From: Tenrec ecaudatus
Taxonomy: Eukaryota > Chordata > Mammalia > Afrosoricida > Tenrecidae
Assembly: GCF_050624435.1 (NCBI RefSeq)
Contig: NC_134534.1
Location: forward strand, 66,921,501 to 66,985,500
Length of the DNA: 64,000 nt
Direction: 5' to 3'
Shown: positions 54,243 to 64,000 of the stretch, piece by piece
Numbering within the stretch: the stretch's first letter is position 1
Layout: each line of letters begins with the position of its first letter
Made by a program: the position numbers and the translations under genes
Notes under the pieces: generated by a model
Database searches by the model: none
What the model saw: the letters and a program-made list of their open reading frames with translations, nothing else
What the model was told of the DNA's origin: nothing

Positions 54243-55930
54243 CTGTTAGAATAGTCAAAGAGAAATATCCAGGAAACAAATGAAAATGCATGCCTGAGAG
54301 TCTAGAGAAGAGCTCAAAGCTAAAGAAAAAATGCTTGGTAGTTACCTGCTTGAAATAGTTGAAATTGTTTGCAATAACCAGTAGAAACAATCAAGAAGAT
54401 GAGAATTCAAGGAGCCAGACTTATCTTTGCAGTCTATATTCATGTAAGAGGAGGCAGGTGGGAGACATAGAGAAGGCATTTTCCAGAGAAGCAGGAGAAG
54501 AATCAGAAAAGATGAGGATGAGTCATAGAAGCCAATGGACGTGAGTTTTGGAGAAGTGTCAGCTGGTCTGGGAGGAACAAAATCAGCCAGCAAAGGGTTG
54601 TTGTTTGACTCGGGGCTCCATCACTAGGGTCAGGGGATGTGGAAATCATCTTTGCAGAAGTCTGGCAATGACCTGGATGAGAAACATGGAATGATAGTTG
54701 GAGGGAATGGCAGGATCAAGAGAAAGTTGGGGTTGGACCGGAGAAGCAGCAGTGTATTGGCAGGCTGCATGGAAGGGACTTGTGGAGGAGGCAGTATGAA
54801 CTGTGTGAGAAGAGGTGGGTGGAGGGAAGAGCAGTTAATTGATACAGCAGGGTTTCGGGATATGATCCTGAGATTAAGGAGAAAAGTTAGGATAGGAAGG
54901 GAGGAACTTGGTGGAAGGGGGGGGGCAGGACTTGGATGAAGCTTCAGGGAAATATTGAGGAAAGGAAAGTCAGGAAGTAGGCAGGAAGCTGAGGGAGTTT
55001 GGTCTCTGACATTCCTCTTTTTATCAGCCCACAAGAACAAGGCTCACCGTGGTATCCCCACAGGGCTGGATAACGCTCTTGGCAATCTGACATCTAGCTT
55101 ATGTCTCTGGCACAGCGTTCCCTGAGTGCTGTCTCAAGACAGCCGGATAATGATGCTGATTTGTATGTGCTGCAACTCCATCAGGACAAAAGAAATAAAG
55201 TGGGTTTTACCAAACCTGTTCCTTACATTTTCCTCCTACATTAGTATAAAGTGTTTACATTTAAAATGCCTCGTTGACTTCACTGGCTGAACATTAAGTA
55301 GTAATAAGAGGTCATGTTTTTAACTCGATTTTCTTTGACTGTACAATATAATTTAGTCGACAGTCTACAGTGTTTCACCTCATTTTAATGTGACAAGTTC
55401 TCAGACATTTATCTGTGCATTATCATCATCTTCTTCAGACAAGTCTTACCTTTCTTAGTGAGGTTATTTGTAGAGAGAATTAAACACATGCAGAGGAATG
55501 TACACAAAAAAATTTTGACCTGAAAACTTTAATAAAATAACATAATCGAAGATGACCTAGCAAGTACTGAAGTAGAAATGTGAAAGATAAAAATATTATA
55601 CTGTATTTCCAAATCTTCCAAAGTTTGTGCACATGGAGAGGGAGTCTTTTAATTTTAACATCATTTTATCAAAAGACAAATATAGAAGATTACATTCAGT
55701 GGTTAAAATACAAACTGTACCTTATAGACCTCTGACATTGGATTTAGGTCAGCTCACATAAAACGTCAATTAGGCCAAAGGCTTTTGAAACCAGAAAGTT
55801 GATTATAAAGAGATAACACAGGTCAGAACTCAAAACTATACAGTAAAAGAAAAAAGATGCAAATGTTTTTATGGGAAGACTTTGCAATCAAAATACCTCT
55901 GATTCAAGTATTCTGATTTAAAATCCTACT
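54243..55930. other. Purine-rich stretch, otherwise unrecognised
   Basis: 54550-54990 is strongly G/A-rich on the plus strand, giving a 100-codon plus frame and a 136-codon Ser/Pro/Leu-rich minus frame as artefacts. The rest is AT-rich without repeats. Confidence 0.45.
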
Positions 55931-56124
55931 CAGGATCCTAAGTGGCACAGTGACTTATGCTGGGCTGCTATCTGTAAGGTCTGCAGTTCAAATCACCAGC
56001 CTCTCCCCAGGAGAAAAATGAGGCTTTCCGCTCCTATAAAGTTTTATAGCCTTGAGAACACACAGCAGCAATTTTACTCTTTCCCATGCGGTCACTCTGA
56101 GTCAGAAACCACTCGTGGAGTGAG
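55931..56124 (+). mobile_element. AfroSINE
   Basis: CAGGATCCTAAGTGGCACAG, TAAGGTCTGCAGTTCAAATC, GGAGAAAAATGAGGCTTTCC and GCGGTCACTCTGAGTCAGAA. Near full length. Confidence 0.8.
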
Positions 56125-57099
56125 ATATGATGCAAGTTGTGTGACAAGATATTTACAGTTCTCTGTGCTTTACTGTCCTCTTCCGTCTAGTGACAGAGAC
56201 ATTGATTTTAAAATGCTTTCTAGGTATTGTACAAATTCTATCTCACCAATGATTTGCTGACGGTTTCCCTCGACAAACACAGTCTGAGGAAGTGCTAAGC
56301 ACCAGACCCTTGGCTGGGCACCTTCATCGTTGAAAGCTTGACAGAAGCAAGCCAGGAATACAGTAAAATATTCAAATTATAAAGGCTACTCGTTATGGAA
56401 GAGATGAGACCAATTAAGCATATGCTAGAGTCTGGTAGAAGAGTATAATGAGAGACAGAGGATGATACATATCTATAAGTGTAAACTACGTATTTGTTGA
56501 TCACAGTAAAAATAAGGGCTTTGTCCACGAAACAGTGAGGAACAAAGGACGGGAGGAAAGTGATCATCGCCATAAAGAGACCCGATGAGGTGGGTAAGGG
56601 TGACTGCGGCCAGGGCACAGAGCACTGTCACACAGATTCCTTGATGATAACATCTGGTCATTGTAAATACATAGATACGTAAGATTTAGAAACAAAGGAA
56701 CATCGTTTAGTAAATTCTTATATTTTCTGAGAGCAAGCGTGTCCTAGATTTTCTGGGGCAGTTCTATAACACCTTGTCCCGTTAATCCCTGAAGCATGGC
56801 TTGTGCTTGTCCAGCTTGTTCAATGACATCACGTGGAGTCCGCAAACACCCAAGACAAGGCGAAACTTTGTAACCAATAGGGTCCTTGCAGGCAGAGTAT
56901 GCGCCTTGTTCCAGAAGGAAGTGTAGAAATGTAGGAACCAAACAATGATGGGAAGCTGGACGGTGAGTTACTAGAAGGCTAAACGCAAGGGACAAGAGAG
57001 TAATGACCAGAAGGAGCGAAAAAGGAATCTCTGAGCGGAATTGGAGCCCAGAATCCCAGAGTGTCGGCAATTTTCAGCTGTAGAACATGGCAGTGCAGT
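56125..57099. other. No confident feature
   Basis: Minus-strand frames of 107 and 108 codons have no domain I recognise. The right end may belong to the LTR-like repeat that follows. Confidence 0.4.
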
Positions 57100-57564
57100 G
57101 GTCTGAGATTATGTCAACAAGGTAAGAGGAAGGGCTCAGCAGATTGTTGCACAGCCTGGTGACATCTCATTGGGGTCACGAGCCTTTTTGTATGGATGAA
57201 AACAAGACTGAGCAGCGTTGAATCCTCGTTGGTCCTACAACCTTCTGCAGGCGCTGAACCTTGCGTGTGGTTCCTCATTCTCCTGTTGTGTCGTCTGCCC
57301 ATCCCACCAGCTGACTACCGAACTGGATTCATTCGACCAATTTAAGGCCTCCGCATCCACCAGTTTGGGGCCCCTCCTGCCTCTGTCTTGTTCTGCTGCT
57401 TCCTCTCCATCAGCTTCTACAGGTCAGGAGAAGCCTGACTTACACTGGGCTGGATTTATCTGTTTCTACAACTGTGTGAGTCATTTCTTACTTTAGACCT
57501 ACTATTAAATACAACACAGTCAAGTATCCTTGGCTATGATTCTCTAGAGAACCTGCCCAACACA
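57100..57564 (+). mobile_element. Possible LTR-like repeat
   Basis: The end GGCTATGATTCTCTAGAGAA then CCTGCCCAACACA resembles a MaLR/ERVL-type LTR terminus. The start is not fixed and no duplication was found, so the extent is a guess. Confidence 0.35.
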
Positions 57565-57597
57565 GGTCCAATCGTTGGTAAAGAATTGATAGTAAAA

Positions 57598-57662
57598 AGG
57601 TACTAACCCTAATATAGGGAGGCGATGAGTCAGAATTGACTCGAAGGCAGTGAGTTGAATTT
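57598..57662 (+). mobile_element. AfroSINE 3' fragment
   Basis: GCGATGAGTCAGAATTGACT then CGAAGGCAGTGAGTTGAA. Only the tail is present. Confidence 0.65.
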
Positions 57663-59604
57663 GAGAAACATGATAAGGAGAATCATTTATTTTTCCTTAT
57701 AAATCGAAGTTGAGTCAATTAATTGAGTGGAGGGAAAGGAGGGGAGTTCTCTCCTAGTTCTACTCTGCATCTCCCAGGCTGATGGCCTACAGTGTGTACA
57801 GAGAGAGAGAGTGCTTAATGGGGGAGTGAATGGATGGCAGTAGAATTCAGTACAGGAGATCATAGACATCAGCAAATTAGAGCTCCCAGTCAAACGGCCT
57901 GCTCGTCTCCTCCCCTTCCTCTTTATTGTGAATAATATTGTTAAAAGGAGATGCAAGCTTTTGCAAAAGTCTCTCCTTTCTCAGTTCTTGTTCCATTTTT
58001 CAGAAAGCATTCAGGCAAGTAATAATACTCAGACTGGAGTCAGAAAAAACATTTGAACTGAATGAGTGGGTTTCCCAAGAAAGATGCTTTGATGTGGAGC
58101 ACCAGAGGACCCCCAGAGAGAATGAGGAGGGAGGATTTTTGTTCTGTTCTGGCTGACTTTCCACTATGGTCTGGCTTTCTGTGGTGCATGCCCCCTTTCC
58201 AGGTATGACTATCCTTGTACCTTAGAATACTTGTTGCACCACTGTCACCAGGGCCAGAGGCTGAGATTTAATCCAGCCATTGTGGGGGCAGTAAGCCTCC
58301 AGTCTCTCCCCCCCACAGCATCTTTCACTATCTTTGTCTCTTTCATGGATAAGAACATGTGGCCCCTCTGCCTTTCACCTTCCTTTGTGCCAGGGAGGCA
58401 TGGGGCAAGAGGGCCTTCACCTCCCTTTTGGTTTGGGATTCTTATTACTATCACCTTCTTCCTCATCCTTCTGTCTAGCTGCACTGCTGTATTGGAAGAT
58501 GGCCATACTCATTCATTTACATATTATATTTGGTGGCAGAATTGAGTAGTTGAGGTAGAAACCACATGACTTCAAATGTTAAATGTTTAACCCTTTACAG
58601 AAAAAGCTGACCCTCCCTTATAGGGGAAGAAGAAAAGTTTTAGAAAAGAGGATGCTAATAAATTCAAGGGCTCTACGGAATAAACTCAAAGAACCATTTT
58701 AGAGCATCCTATGTTACTTTGACTTATCAGTGAGAAATAAGAATTGTAAAATCAGAACTGGAGTAATATATCCCCAGACTGGTTAATATTTCTCAATTCA
58801 GTATAGGGAGAGAAAGAGCAAACCATGCTGCAGTCTCCAAAAACAAACTGATCGCTTCAGGTCTTTCTGGCACCATTGGATTTATTCTACATTCTTCTTC
58901 CATAAAAGGCAACCATTGTGAAACCCCATCCTTGCTTTCAAAAGCAGACATTCCGCCGTTGTTTGCCTTGCCAGCCCGAGAACTTGGCTTCTGCCACGCC
59001 GTGAAAGAGTTACTCACTTCTGAGTTTGGGAGCACATTAAGATTTCCTATCAGCCATGTTGAGTTTAAAGCAGTGCTTCTGAGACTTGGTTGCTGAAGTC
59101 TCCCCAGTAGCAGCAGACTACGTGCATATCCTGGGTGGGTGGCATGGCCTGGACTGATGTCCAGTAAGCTCAGACTTTCTTTGAAATCATCCTTAAACAC
59201 TGCTTAAGTTATGGGTTTTGCCCTGTAATAACTTTGTTCATATGTAGAACACTATTTCTAGGAAAATTTATGTCCAGAAAGGACTCAGTATGTAAAACCT
59301 ATGGTTGTATGCACATGTCAGTGTTACTCAGTAAACTCAGAAGAACCCCAACACTACTGCATTAGAAATGTTTTCCCATTCAAAACTAGAAAAATGAGCA
59401 TTAATCATTATTCAAGAAACATAAGAGTAGACTAGAATCAGACCCAAGTGAAAGTAGACAAAGATACCCAAGCACAGATAGACAAAACTATAATTCATAT
59501 AACTTATCAAGAAGCTCTGTAATTACTTTCAAGACCTTGGTTGAAAATTCATGACCACATGTTGTAAAAGCAACTTTAGTTCATGAAGGCCCTTGTGTGT
59601 CTGA
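57663..59604. other. About 1.9 kb without confident features
   Basis: Minus-strand frame of 135 codons at 58793-59200 without recognisable domain. AGTGCTTCTGAGACTTGGTT near 59076 recalls an old hAT (MER5-like) end but lacks a partner. Confidence 0.4.
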
Positions 59605-59758
59605 GTAAAACTATGTGCCGTAGGGTTTTCAAGGACTTATCTTTCAGAATGCTGTCACTAGGCATTTCTTCTGATTCATCTCTGGGTGGACTTGAACCTC
59701 CAACCTTTCTGTGAGTAGTCAGTCAAGTGCTTTTGCTTTTTGCACAACTCAGGGACTC
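59605..59758 (-). mobile_element. AfroSINE-related SINE, minus strand
   Basis: TGTGCCGTAGGGTTTTCAAG, GGGTGGACTTGAACCTCCAA and CCTTTCTGTGAGTAGTCAGT. It ends AACTCAGGGACTC. Confidence 0.65.
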
Positions 59759-61029
59759 TTTAAAATTCAAAGCAACCCGTAGACCATCCCACCTAATCTG
59801 CTGTGTCTTTGACTAAGGACTTATGACCCCCACCCTCCTTAAAGGAGAGGAGTCCATACGAGCTTGCCAAATCCATCTGCCACTGGATAGCCATGACCAA
59901 AATGAACATTTTAACATTAAAATGAACTCTGAACCAATTCTTATGGCAAGTCCCATCCATGATTTTTCAAGCTTCTAAGATTCTTCATCTTATATTTTCT
60001 ATGGTGGTATAATCAGTTATGAAAATCCCCGGGGAGTTAAAGCATTCTAAAATAATTTGCATGAGTTAATGCGACCATAAAACCTTTCAATTTACAGCTT
60101 GGTTGTGTTGTCTGAAGAACGTTGCATTATATAGTCATCTGCTGTCTAGAAACAAACCAAAGGTGGAAAGCAACATCACTGTCAAACGCACATTCTTTTC
60201 CAGCAGAGAGAACGGAGAGCCCTTGGTGATGACTCCAGATGAGTTTTACAGGATGTATTTATGACTGTGATAAATTGACTAAAGTAGTTCAGTGTTTCTC
60301 CTTCCAGCTCAGACTTAAGATACTAACATGGGAGCCAGCAACCAATTATTCAAAACATGAACAGATTTCCAGGCACATTATCTCTGGCAATATTGACTTC
60401 AATTTTAAGAATTCACCAGTTGCCATCCTCCTCCTTTATTTCTATGAAGAACAAATTAGCCAGCAGAGTGCTACTGACTTATGTATCATCCATGGGCAAG
60501 CTTTAAATTGTGTCCATTGCTATTACAGATGAGAGGCTTTGCTAAAAACGATGGGGCTAGAACAGGGATTTCTGTCTCTCTAATTGGATTCAAATTCTTT
60601 GCTGTAATTTTACCCTCCTAAAAATCATGTTCTACAACAAAGAGCTAAGAAAGAGATGAGGAGTTTCCCGATTGAGACTGGAAAGAAATGATAACTTAAT
60701 GCTCATGCCCAAAGGGCATCCTGGAGTTGAAGAAAAGTCGTTACTGGAGAATCCCACGGCAGTACGGCAGGCCGGACTCACGGTAAGGAAAGCACTCTGA
60801 CCCAAGAAAAAGTGAAGGTTCATTCTATGATCCTGAGAGCACATGAATTTTTGCAAAGCATTAGAAAAGTACATGTATACATATGGAATTAAATGTTTGT
60901 TGGATTTTTAAAAAATGATTTAGTCTAATAAGTCATCCTACTCATCTACGAAAGTAAAGAATATGACTGATGTTTTGATATTTGGAGTAATATATTCAAA
61001 CCTAAAAGTATAGCTACAAAATATATTTC
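59759..61029. other. No recognisable feature
   Basis: AT-rich with short frames. No repeat landmarks. Confidence 0.45.
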
Positions 61030-61132
61030 TTGTTATGTACCATCAAGTGCCTTAAAGTTCCAACTGTTAGTGACCCAAGTATGAAAGAACAAAATATTAC
61101 AAAGCCCTGTGCCATCCTCACAATTGCTATGT
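61030..61132 (-). mobile_element. RTE/BovB relic, first part
   Basis: GTACCATCAAGTGCCTTAAA, GTTAGTGACCCAAGTATGAA, AAGCCCTGTGCCATCCTCAC. Same 3' region as 36495-36679. Interrupted by the L1 that follows. Confidence 0.6.
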
Positions 61133-61355
61133 TTCTTTTTAAAATCATTTTATTGGGGGCTCATACAACTCTTACCATAATGCACCCATCCATCCATTGT
61201 GTCAAGCACATTTGTACATTTGTTGCCATCATCATTCTCAAAACATTTTATTTCTTCTTGAGCCCTTGGTATCAGCTCCTCATCTATCACCTCCCTCCCC
61301 AGCCCCTCTCCCAACGAACCCTTGATAATTTAAAAATTATTATTATATTGTCACT
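61133..61355 (-). mobile_element. L1 3' UTR, minus strand, inside RTE
   Basis: TTTTAAAATCATTTTATTGGG and CTCATACAACTCTTACCATA, then CACCCATCCATCCATTGTGT, about 220 bp. No convincing target duplication. The RTE text continues at 61356. Confidence 0.78.
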
Positions 61356-61500
61356 GTTGAAACCATGGTGTCAACCCATCTCATTGCAGGTTTTCCTCTG
61401 TTTTGCTGACCTTCACACTGCTAACCAGTTCCTTTACCAGGGACCGGTTTCTCCTGATAACAGTCCCAAAGTCCACGAGAAAACGTTCCTCCATCCTTTC
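61356..61500 (-). mobile_element. RTE/BovB relic, second part
   Basis: TGGTGTCAACCCATCTCATT, GCAGGTTTTCCTCTGTTTTG, GGACCGGTTTCTCCTGATAA and CAGTCCCAAAGTCCACGAG. Matches the recalled RTE sequence just upstream of the 3' end. A 200-codon plus frame over this area is antisense to transposon sequence. Confidence 0.62.
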
Positions 61501-62224
61501 AAACTTTATTTAAAAAAGAAATTACAATGTGATGCTCTTGTTTCTCTAGATATCTTCCATCTAATTCTATATCTTTCTGAAGGTGGTATTCCATCTGTCT
61601 ATTTCCCAAATAATCCAGCGCTCTTGGATTGAAATCACACGAAAAGGGTAGTGTTGGTACCCTTGACAGACTCAGACCATGTTCCTTTCAAGGAGCATTG
61701 GTTTGGGGAGGAAAAGAAGGCTGGTGAAGATCGGGGCTGTTGAGTGGATGGGGTAAAGTTCCCCAAATGGGATTCATACAGGAAAGTCTTTGCTCCCCTC
61801 CAAGAATGAGCAACTGCATTGTCACAATGAGGGGGTGGGGGGTGTTGGTGGTGGTGGTTCTTCAGCACAACTTTCCGGCTTTTTCTTACCAATGCTGTGT
61901 TCTGTTTTCTTAAAGCTTCTTTCTAATAAGTTCCATGACTGGCCTACATCCTTTAAGAAATACCAAGATTACTCCTATAGAATTCCCAAAAGCCATTTGC
62001 CATAACCTACTAAGCTGACCGCTCTAAATCTAACTAGCCTAGGAGATCCAGCCAATATGTTGACTGGATCCCTTTTAATTTTTCTTAAATTAGCCTAACA
62101 AAACTGAGAAAACTTGTCCACAGACATCCACTGATGGTAGATATATATAGACATGTTTTGCTTGGAATAAAATTGTCTGTGTGTGGACTGGAACACCGGT
62201 ATCACTACTTTTTTTATTTATCCC
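61501..62224. other. No confident feature; one small shared repeat
   Basis: 61828-61860 is rich in GGTGG. 62101-62170 (AAACTGAGAAAACTTGTCCA) pairs with 21261-21330. Confidence 0.4.
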
Positions 62225-62416
62225 TGTGATAGGGAAGATGTTTCAGAGAAGTCCCAGAGCAAGCTGACCACCCTCGAAGCACAGCGATACATTCCTAGAG
62301 AAGTGGCGGCTCTATGGAAGGGGTACGAGGTTGGCATAGACCTGGACAGTATTTCTTTCTGTTCTAGGTACGGTTGCTATGAGTCAGAGGAAATTTGATG
62401 GCACCCAACAGCAACA
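62225..62416 (+). mobile_element. SINE/RTE-like tail, worn
   Basis: GCTCTATGGAAGGGGTACGA, then GGTACGGTTGCTATGAGTCA and GATGGCACCCAACAGCAAC, the tail shared by AfroSINE and RTE. The upstream half is not recognised. Confidence 0.5.
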
Positions 62417-63760
62417 TAGCAATAGGTGCTCTGAGGAAGGAAAAGTCAAGAAAAGCAAGGAGAGAGTACAGCAGAGGGAAAGGGTTGCTTTTTCTATAAG
62501 GTAGTCGATGATGACTTTGATGTTGTGACATTCAAGCACACATGAAAACGATAAATATTTTCTCAAAACTAGTGGAAAATGGATTATCTAACTTTGTCTG
62601 ATGCCTAAACCTTCAGGTTAGTTGCTGCTAATTAAATCTATTTTTCCAAAACATCTTTGATTCTCTTACCAGAGTTCATTTAGGCAAATGGGATCTGGTT
62701 ATCTTTATAGGAAGCCCAAGATGGATCTGTTATCAGAGCACTGATGAGCATTCAGGAACCATCATATTGATCTATCATATTGATACCAGGTTGTGCTTTC
62801 GAATTGAACATAGAGCCAGCTTATTACAGTGTTACATAGATAATTGGAATAGCAGAAATAATATTTTGTCACAGTAAATTTTATTGACATTGTATGCAAT
62901 AAGACTGTGCTCAGAGACTCCTTTGAACACAAACATAGCAATCTGCTAAAACTTAAGTAGAGTCATGCTTTCCTTCTATAATAAACAGGAAAAACATTAG
63001 TAATATGATCATCAGCTCTTTGACATTTCAGGAGAACTGTTGTCAATGGGAAACCACCAAATGAACTCTTCCATCAATTATTTTAGGGGAAAATAATAAT
63101 TATGCCCCAAACAAAATGATTATTTTTGACAAGTTGGATAATATGAAACACTTCCATTTGATATGGTAATCTATTGGTTATTTGAGGGTGACTTTGGGGA
63201 CCAGTTTTCCCCCCTGTGGGATCACCAGGATGAAGCCTCCAGACTCCTACCGCCTATTTCTTAGAGGAAGATATCTTAGATCAAGGCATTTATTTTGTGT
63301 TTTAAAATGCAGAAACATGGCACTTCAATAAAGTACTTCTTTAAGTACTGGCTGAATCCAAAGCTTATATTTAAGCAAGTCTTTGCGGCCAGTAGTGATG
63401 AGGTTAAATCATTAACCATCTTGAATGTTTATGTAAATAAGCAGGACTGGAATAGAACTCAGAAATTCCAGATTTAAAATATCAGATCTTGTGGTGAGTA
63501 ACAATTTTGGTAGGTTTCCCCAGTAAATTATGCATACAATAAGTGCTCAATTTACATGCTGGTTGTGGTTCAAAGTTATATTTGCAAATTGAGACGAAGT
63601 CATAATGTATTTCCAAAAGCACAGTGTTAAAAAATGAAAATTAGGTTCTGAGAGTAGTTTACTTCATCCATATTGAGACGCAAATAATAATTATTAGGAA
63701 TTTTTTAAGGTTGTAATATATGGTATTCAAGGTATAATATCAAATGATGAAATACTAAAG
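62417..63760. other. AT-rich stretch, no confident feature
   Basis: Short frames only. A weak MIR-like run (AAATAAGCAGGACTGGAATA) lies near 63434. Confidence 0.4.
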
Positions 63761-63949
63761 CAGTGTTCTCACCCTTCCTAATGCCATGAACCTTTTATAC
63801 AGTTCATGTTGTGGTGACCCCCCAACCATAAAATTATTTTCGTTGCTACTTCATAACTGTAATTTTGCTACTGTTATGAATCGGGCAACCCCTATGAGAG
63901 GGTCTTCTTACCCCCAAAAGGGTCGCGGCCCACAGGTTGAGAACCGCTG
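63761..63949 (-). mobile_element. SPIN-type hAT MITE with perfect 8-bp TSD
   Basis: 189 bp from CAGTGTTCTCACCCTTCCTA to GGTTGAGAACCGCTG. The flanking 8-bp duplication TACTAAAG is identical at 63753-63760 and 63950-63957. The right end GGTCGCGGCCCACAGGTTGA is the reverse of the left end of the copy at 23035, so the two are in opposite orientation. Internal CAGTTCATGTTGTGGTGACC and CGTTGCTACTTCATAACTGT fit SPIN-type elements. No transposase. Strand is relative to the 23035 copy. Confidence 0.9.
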
Positions 63950-64000
63950 TACTAAAGGGTTCTAGAGTCATATTGCCCAAACACAGAGCCCAGGCTGTTA

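Noticed and set aside
54630-55040. Ser/Pro/Leu-rich minus-strand open frame
   Set aside because: It is a by-product of the purine-rich plus strand.
59070-59100. MER5-like hAT end
   Set aside because: No partner terminal repeat or 8-bp duplication found.
61030-61632. 200-codon plus-strand open frame
   Set aside because: It runs antisense through RTE and L1 sequence.

Overview
The window reads as a repeat-dense, gene-free piece of a mammalian nuclear genome. I find no host protein-coding gene, no exon I can defend, no intact rRNA, tRNA or small RNA gene, no CRISPR array and no bacterial-type operon. The longest open frames (136 to 201 codons) either run through recognisable transposon sequence on the wrong strand or are unrecognised chance frames. 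It could be intergenic DNA or the inside of a large intron; the sequence alone cannot decide.

The organism is most likely an afrotherian and probably a tenrec (Echinops telfairi or a close relative). The commonest element, with roughly two dozen copies, is the tRNA-derived AfroSINE of Afrotheria. Beside it are pieces of an RTE/BovB-type LINE, many L1 3' UTR fragments ending in an AATAAA signal, and four short hAT DNA transposons. Two of those are SPIN-type and two resemble OposCharlie1 (OC1), families reported as horizontally transferred and known among afrotherians from the tenrec. The species call is inference from repeat content recalled from memory, not a database match.

Layout. 1-10 kb: the end of an LTR, an ERV-like LTR split by an OC1-like hAT, an internally deleted mariner, an old L1 3' UTR, two AfroSINEs, an (AAAG)n tract, an older mariner relic and a solo LTR. 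10-20 kb: SINEs, an L1 inserted in a SINE with a 13-bp duplication, a further L1 end, and about 1.6 kb of decayed RTE endonuclease/reverse transcriptase on the minus strand. 20-34 kb: a hAT inside an AfroSINE, RTE tails, a CATCGG minisatellite, a SPIN copy, the longest L1 3' UTR, MIR and L2 relics, (GA)n and (CA)n tracts, and several repeat-free stretches. 35-48 kb: an RTE relic split by an AfroSINE, a solo LTR with a 5-bp duplication, more SINEs, and an unexplained inverted motif pair. 48-64 kb: a near full-length but frameshifted mariner, more SINEs and L1 fragments, an RTE relic split by an L1, and a second SPIN copy with a perfect 8-bp duplication.

Nothing works as a pathway. What the window records is layered insertion. 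MIR, L2 and old L1 relics are the most decayed; RTE and AfroSINE form the middle layer and share a 3' tail; L1, hAT and mariner elements lie on top, several of them visibly inside older elements. Family names come from recalled consensus features and subfamily names are tentative. Element edges without target-site duplications are approximate to about 10-30 bases.
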